Below are positions 60,408-64,000 of a stretch of 64,000 nt of DNA, piece after piece (position 1 is the first letter of the stretch; each line of letters opens with the position of its first letter). The position numbers and the translations under genes are program-made. Origin of the DNA: Clostridiales bacterium (GTDB lineage Bacteria; Bacillota; Clostridia; UBA1381); the NCBI GenBank assembly GCA_029226975.1, contig JAQXZB010000010.1:1-64000 (forward strand), in the 5' to 3' direction. The notes beneath the pieces are model-generated. The model did not search any database, was not told where the DNA came from, and was given only the letters and a program-made list of their open reading frames with translations.

Positions 60408-60533
60408 ACAATACTAAATTCAAAATTTGACAACAAAAAAACGCCGAAAATGGCGTTGTTATCACATTATTTTATGGTTGTTTTGCTGTGCGAGCTTCAA
60501 AAAGTGTCAAATTCCCGACTGTCGAAAAAGTCC

Positions 60534-60580
60534 AGCATACGTTTTTTAAACTTTACATAATTGTCGAATTATGCTATAAT
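60534..60580 (+). promoter_or_regulatory. Promoter of trehalase-like gene with shared upstream element
   Basis: AGCATACGTTTTTTAAACTTTACA, 17 bp, TATAAT (60575-60580). Confidence 0.75.
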
Positions 60581-60707
60581 GATATCAAAAAATCGGTACT
60601 TAGGAATAATAATTATAATGGCTAAAAAATAGTTCTTTCATTTAAAATAATCGAATAATTTTTTTAGATATATAAGGCTATATTTTATACTGATTAGGAG
60701 GATGGAA

Positions 60708-61928
60708 ATGTCGCAGCAAGTAATAGATTTTATAAATCAGAATTGGGACGGGTGCGTGCGAAACAATATGAAAGACGAGGGTACTTTGATAGGAATGCCG
60801 TATTCGTATACCATACCGGCTATTGGCCATTTTGAAGAAATGTATTATTGGGATACATATTTTACAAATTTGGGCTTATTGATAGGCGGCAGACCTCAAT
60901 TAGCAAAAAATAACGTTGATAATATGCTGTATCTTGTTAATAGATATGGATTTATGCCGAATGGTAACAGAAAATGCTTCCTAAATCAATCGCAGCCACC
61001 GTTTTTGAGTGAAATGGTTAGAGATATATATGAATATTATAAGGATCCGGTATGGTTGTTAAGCGCTTACGGCGTTTTGAAAACGGAATATGAGTTTTGG
61101 CAGACAAGGAGATCCTTTGATATCGGATTAAATCACTATGGCGGTAATGCTGAAACGGAAAAAACTTGTACAGAGATGGCCGATTACTTTAAAAGCAGGG
61201 TTAAGATAGAAGTAAAACTTGATAATATTTCTTTGGGAAAGCATTGCCGTGCTTTGTGTGAAAGTGGATGGGATATGAATCCGAGGTTTGGGCTTGAATG
61301 CGATAAATATGCGCCCGTTGATTTAAATTCATTATTATTTATGTTAGAAAAGAATATGTCGTATTTTGCAAATGAGCTTAATATTGACGAGTCCGACTTA
61401 TGGGAGCAACGCGCTCAAACAAGAAAGACCTTAATGTTAAGCAGAATGAATAACGGCGGCGGAATACTTTTGGATTATATGATTGAAAGAGATTCCTTAA
61501 GTGAAATTTTATCGGCGGCTTCTTTTTTTCCGTTGTATGCAGAGCTTGCTACCAATGAGGGTGCTAAAGCAATGGTTGAAAATCTCAGTCGGCTTGAGGA
61601 AGATTATGGAATATTAACATGTGAAAAAAATAATGCAGAGGGTATTTATCAATGGGATTATCCAAATGGCTGGGCTTGTTTGCAATATATTGTCGTAAAG
61701 GGATTGGATAATTATGGATTTGAGGCAGAGGCAAACAGAATCGCTCAAAAATATATAGCACTTGTTGATAAAGTATTTGATGAAACAGGCAAGCTGTGGG
61801 AAAAGTACAATGTAGTAACCGGCAGTTTGGATGTGAATAATGAGTATAAACAGCCTGCTATGTTGGGTTGGAGTGCGGGCGTATATATGTCTATGTATAA
61901 ATATCTTGAAAAAAGCAATTTGTATTGA
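60708..61928 (+). CDS. Glycoside hydrolase family 37 (trehalase-like), cytosolic
   Basis: GHFEEMYYWDTYFTNLGLL; CESGWDMNPRF; YQWDYPNGWACLQYIV; LWEKYNV; no signal peptide; SD AGGAGG. Confidence 0.87.
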   Translation: MSQQVIDFINQNWDGCVRNNMKDEGTLIGMPYSYTIPAIGHFEEMYYWDTYFTNLGLLIGGRPQLAKNNVDNMLYLVNRYGFMPNGNRKCFLNQSQPPFLSEMVRDIYEYYKDPVWLLSAYGVLKTEYEFWQTRRSFDIGLNHYGGNAETEKTCTEMADYFKSRVKIEVKLDNISLGKHCRALCESGWDMNPRFGLECDKYAPVDLNSLLFMLEKNMSYFANELNIDESDLWEQRAQTRKTLMLSRMNNGGGILLDYMIERDSLSEILSAASFFPLYAELATNEGAKAMVENLSRLEEDYGILTCEKNNAEGIYQWDYPNGWACLQYIVVKGLDNYGFEAEANRIAQKYIALVDKVFDETGKLWEKYNVVTGSLDVNNEYKQPAMLGWSAGVYMSMYKYLEKSNLY

Positions 61929-62208
61929 ATTATGCTGTAATAATATTATAAACAAATTCCGACCGGAAGTTCGTACTGCTCGGAAAAAAGCTGCGAATTT
62001 ATTGAGAAGTACGGCAACGGTGAATATACGGTTCTGCTGTGCCATGAAAAATAATGCGCAAGGATTTATGTGTAGTAGAGCAAAAATGATGGAATAACAA
62101 GAATTTCAGCGCTTTGAAAACATACTGACAGCAAGCCGTCGGTGCGACTGTTTTTGCTCATCAATATCAAATCAGTTCTTGTATAATCAAAATTACCATC
62201 CTCTAAAA

Positions 62209-62255
62209 AGCATATGTTTTTTAAACTTTACTTTCAAATATCGTTGTGTTATAAT
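62209..62255 (+). promoter_or_regulatory. Promoter of GLUG-repeat gene with shared upstream element
   Basis: AGCATATGTTTTTTAAACTTTACT, 17 bp, TATAAT (62250-62255). Confidence 0.75.
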
Positions 62256-62330
62256 ATTTATAGAATAAAGGAGTTTTTATTCTGACAATTAGAGCTCAAT
62301 TGTGGATTTGTGAGAGAGGAGAATTAAAAC

Positions 62331-64000
62331 ATGAAAATGAAAAGGACAAAAGTATTTGTAACCATAGTTACCATAATTTGTATGGCTGTGACGATGTTTC
62401 CGGCGTATACTTTTGCAGAAGAAGCAACTGCAGAAAATGTAATCGAAATCGGAACAGCGGCACAACTGCAGGATGAAGCAAAAAAAGCTTACAACAACAG
62501 TGTGCCTAAAGGTACAACATACAAACTGACAGCGGATATTGATTTTAGCGGGTTTTCGTATGAGTGGAAAACGATTGCCGTTCCTTTTGGAACAAAGGCA
62601 AATCCGTTTTGCGGAACATTCGACGGAAACGGACATGTAATTAAAAATTTAACGGTTGGCGACAGTGACTATGGTCCGGTTGGTTTATTCGGCGGATTAG
62701 GCGACGGTGCTGTAATAAAAAATCTCGGAATGGAAAATACAACCGTTAAAAACAAGCCAGGTAATATGGCGGCAGTTGTTGCCGGATGCGTTTCCGGAAA
62801 TGTAACAATAACCGATTGCTATATCAGAGATACTTCTTATGACATAGTGACCGGTGGCGGTGAGCAGGTTGCCGGATTCGTTGGCGCAGTAAATGACGGA
62901 GCAACACTTAATATTACAAATTGTTATGTAACAGGAACAAAGAGTGCAATAAACAACTGTATGCTTCGTGGTGAGATGTTTGCGTGGGGCGACAATAAAA
63001 CCGAAACAATTACGCTTACAAGCTGCTATACCGATACAAATCAGTTAGCACCTAAGCTCAGTACAACTTCCACAACTGTGACAAACTGTTATGCAAACTC
63101 CGAAGGGCTTTATAAAAGTTGGAATATCTACGGCACGGAAAAATGGCTTGGAACAGCGGTTGCGGCAAGCGAGTTGAAATTAAAAGCGACTGCACTGGGA
63201 ACCGGCTTTAAAGGAAATCCCAGCAGCTCGGTAAACGGCGGATATCCTTTGTTGGCATGGGAACCTACTGAGAGCAACGTAAAGAACCCCACGATTATTT
63301 CAACAAAGGAAGAGCTTGCGGCAATTTCTAAGCTGGGAAGCACTGAGGGACAGTATTTTAAGCTTGCAAATGACATTGATTTGGAAGGTGCTGTCTGGAC
63401 TGATATTATCGGAACGGAGGACAACAAGTTCGCGGGTGTGTTTGATGGCTGCGGGCATGTAATCAAGAATTTTAAAATTATTATTAAGTCCTCCAGCTCC
63501 AAATACAATGGTCTGTTTGGTTATGTGGGACAAAGTGCACATATTCTGAATCTTGGTGTTGAAGATGTAACCGGGGAACTTGCAGCAGGTAGATACGGTG
63601 ACAGCTTCGGCGGTATTGCGGGTGTTGTTACAGATCGTGCAGGAATAACAGGCTGTTATGTAAAGAATGTAACTACAATTAAGACTACGCAATGGAATGA
63701 CGGTGAAATAGGATTTGCCGGAGGAATGGTAGGCCGCATAAGCACAGAGGCTACAGCGGTTGAAATCAGAGACTGTTATTCCAGAGGATTCAGTGCAGCA
63801 AGCGGCTCGGTAAATTGGCGAGCAGGACTGATCGGATTAATTGACTGCAATGGGGTAATAATAGAAAATTGTTATTCGGATACTACTCTTACAGCTATTG
63901 TTAATAATAAAACAGGTACTGTAAATAATTCGTATTGTATGGATAGTATCAAGAGGGAGGAAGCGAATTCGTCCGGTACAGTTGTAGACGAGGATACATT
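62331..64000 (+). CDS. Secreted GLUG-motif repeat surface protein (incomplete, runs off window; absent from ORF track)
   Basis: Signal peptide MKMKRTKVFVTIVTIICMAVTMFPAYTFAEE; repeats GTFDGNGHVIKNL...GPVGLFGGLGDGAVIKNLGM..., GVFDGCGHVIKNF...NGLFGYVGQSAHILNLGV; open to 64000. Confidence 0.88.
   Translation, partial: MKMKRTKVFVTIVTIICMAVTMFPAYTFAEEATAENVIEIGTAAQLQDEAKKAYNNSVPKGTTYKLTADIDFSGFSYEWKTIAVPFGTKANPFCGTFDGNGHVIKNLTVGDSDYGPVGLFGGLGDGAVIKNLGMENTTVKNKPGNMAAVVAGCVSGNVTITDCYIRDTSYDIVTGGGEQVAGFVGAVNDGATLNITNCYVTGTKSAINNCMLRGEMFAWGDNKTETITLTSCYTDTNQLAPKLSTTSTTVTNCYANSEGLYKSWNIYGTEKWLGTAVAASELKLKATALGTGFKGNPSSSVNGGYPLLAWEPTESNVKNPTIISTKEELAAISKLGSTEGQYFKLANDIDLEGAVWTDIIGTEDNKFAGVFDGCGHVIKNFKIIIKSSSSKYNGLFGYVGQSAHILNLGVEDVTGELAAGRYGDSFGGIAGVVTDRAGITGCYVKNVTTIKTTQWNDGEIGFAGGMVGRISTEATAVEIRDCYSRGFSAASGSVNWRAGLIGLIDCNGVIIENCYSDTTLTAIVNNKTGTVNNSYCMDSIKREEANSSGTVVDEDT

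Larger units (their letters stand above)
60095..60516. mobile_element. IS1634-like insertion sequence remnant (MITE-like, about 0.42 kb)
   Basis: Inverted GAATTTGACA (60099-60108) / TGTCAAATTC (60505-60514); internal minus-strand transposase fragment. Confidence 0.6.

Overview
The window appears to be a chromosomal segment of a spore-forming Clostridia-type Firmicute; this placement is inferred from gpr, a YtvI-like protein, gene order and SD/promoter style. About 1-54 kb is dense, ordinary housekeeping sequence: rimP-nusA-ylxR-ylxQ-infB-rbfA-nrnA-truB-ribF-glmU-pth-mfd-prsA-like; rpsB-tsf; an M16 peptidase pair; gpr; queA; engB; a class A PBP; a five-gene tRNA cluster (Val-Asp-Phe-Gly-Cys); efp; hemW; secDF; rnr; gdpP-rplI-dnaB-tilS-ftsH; metG; mgtE. 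From about 54.1 kb to the end the sequence is AT-richer and accessory. It holds a BspA-like secreted protein, a large serine recombinase with a TnpW-like gene, a DUF6076-like protein, about 1.7 kb of decayed sequence, an IS1634-like remnant, a GH37 (trehalase-like) enzyme, and a GLUG-repeat surface protein that runs off the window and is absent from the supplied ORF track. I found no CRISPR array, rRNA, or recognisable complete defence system. The most unusual signals are non-coding: (i) a six-site TAATAC array at 58417-58525 with exact dyad symmetry about position 58471; (ii) two promoters (trehalase-like and GLUG genes) sharing a 23-bp element at identical spacing; (iii) a 19-bp perfect inverted repeat that encodes the C-termini of two convergent genes; (iv) terminator-like hairpins between promoter and start codon for rimP and for a DtxR/MntR-family gene; (v) an untracked 42-aa gene with its own promoter, SD and terminator. 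All calls were made by eye, with no database search.
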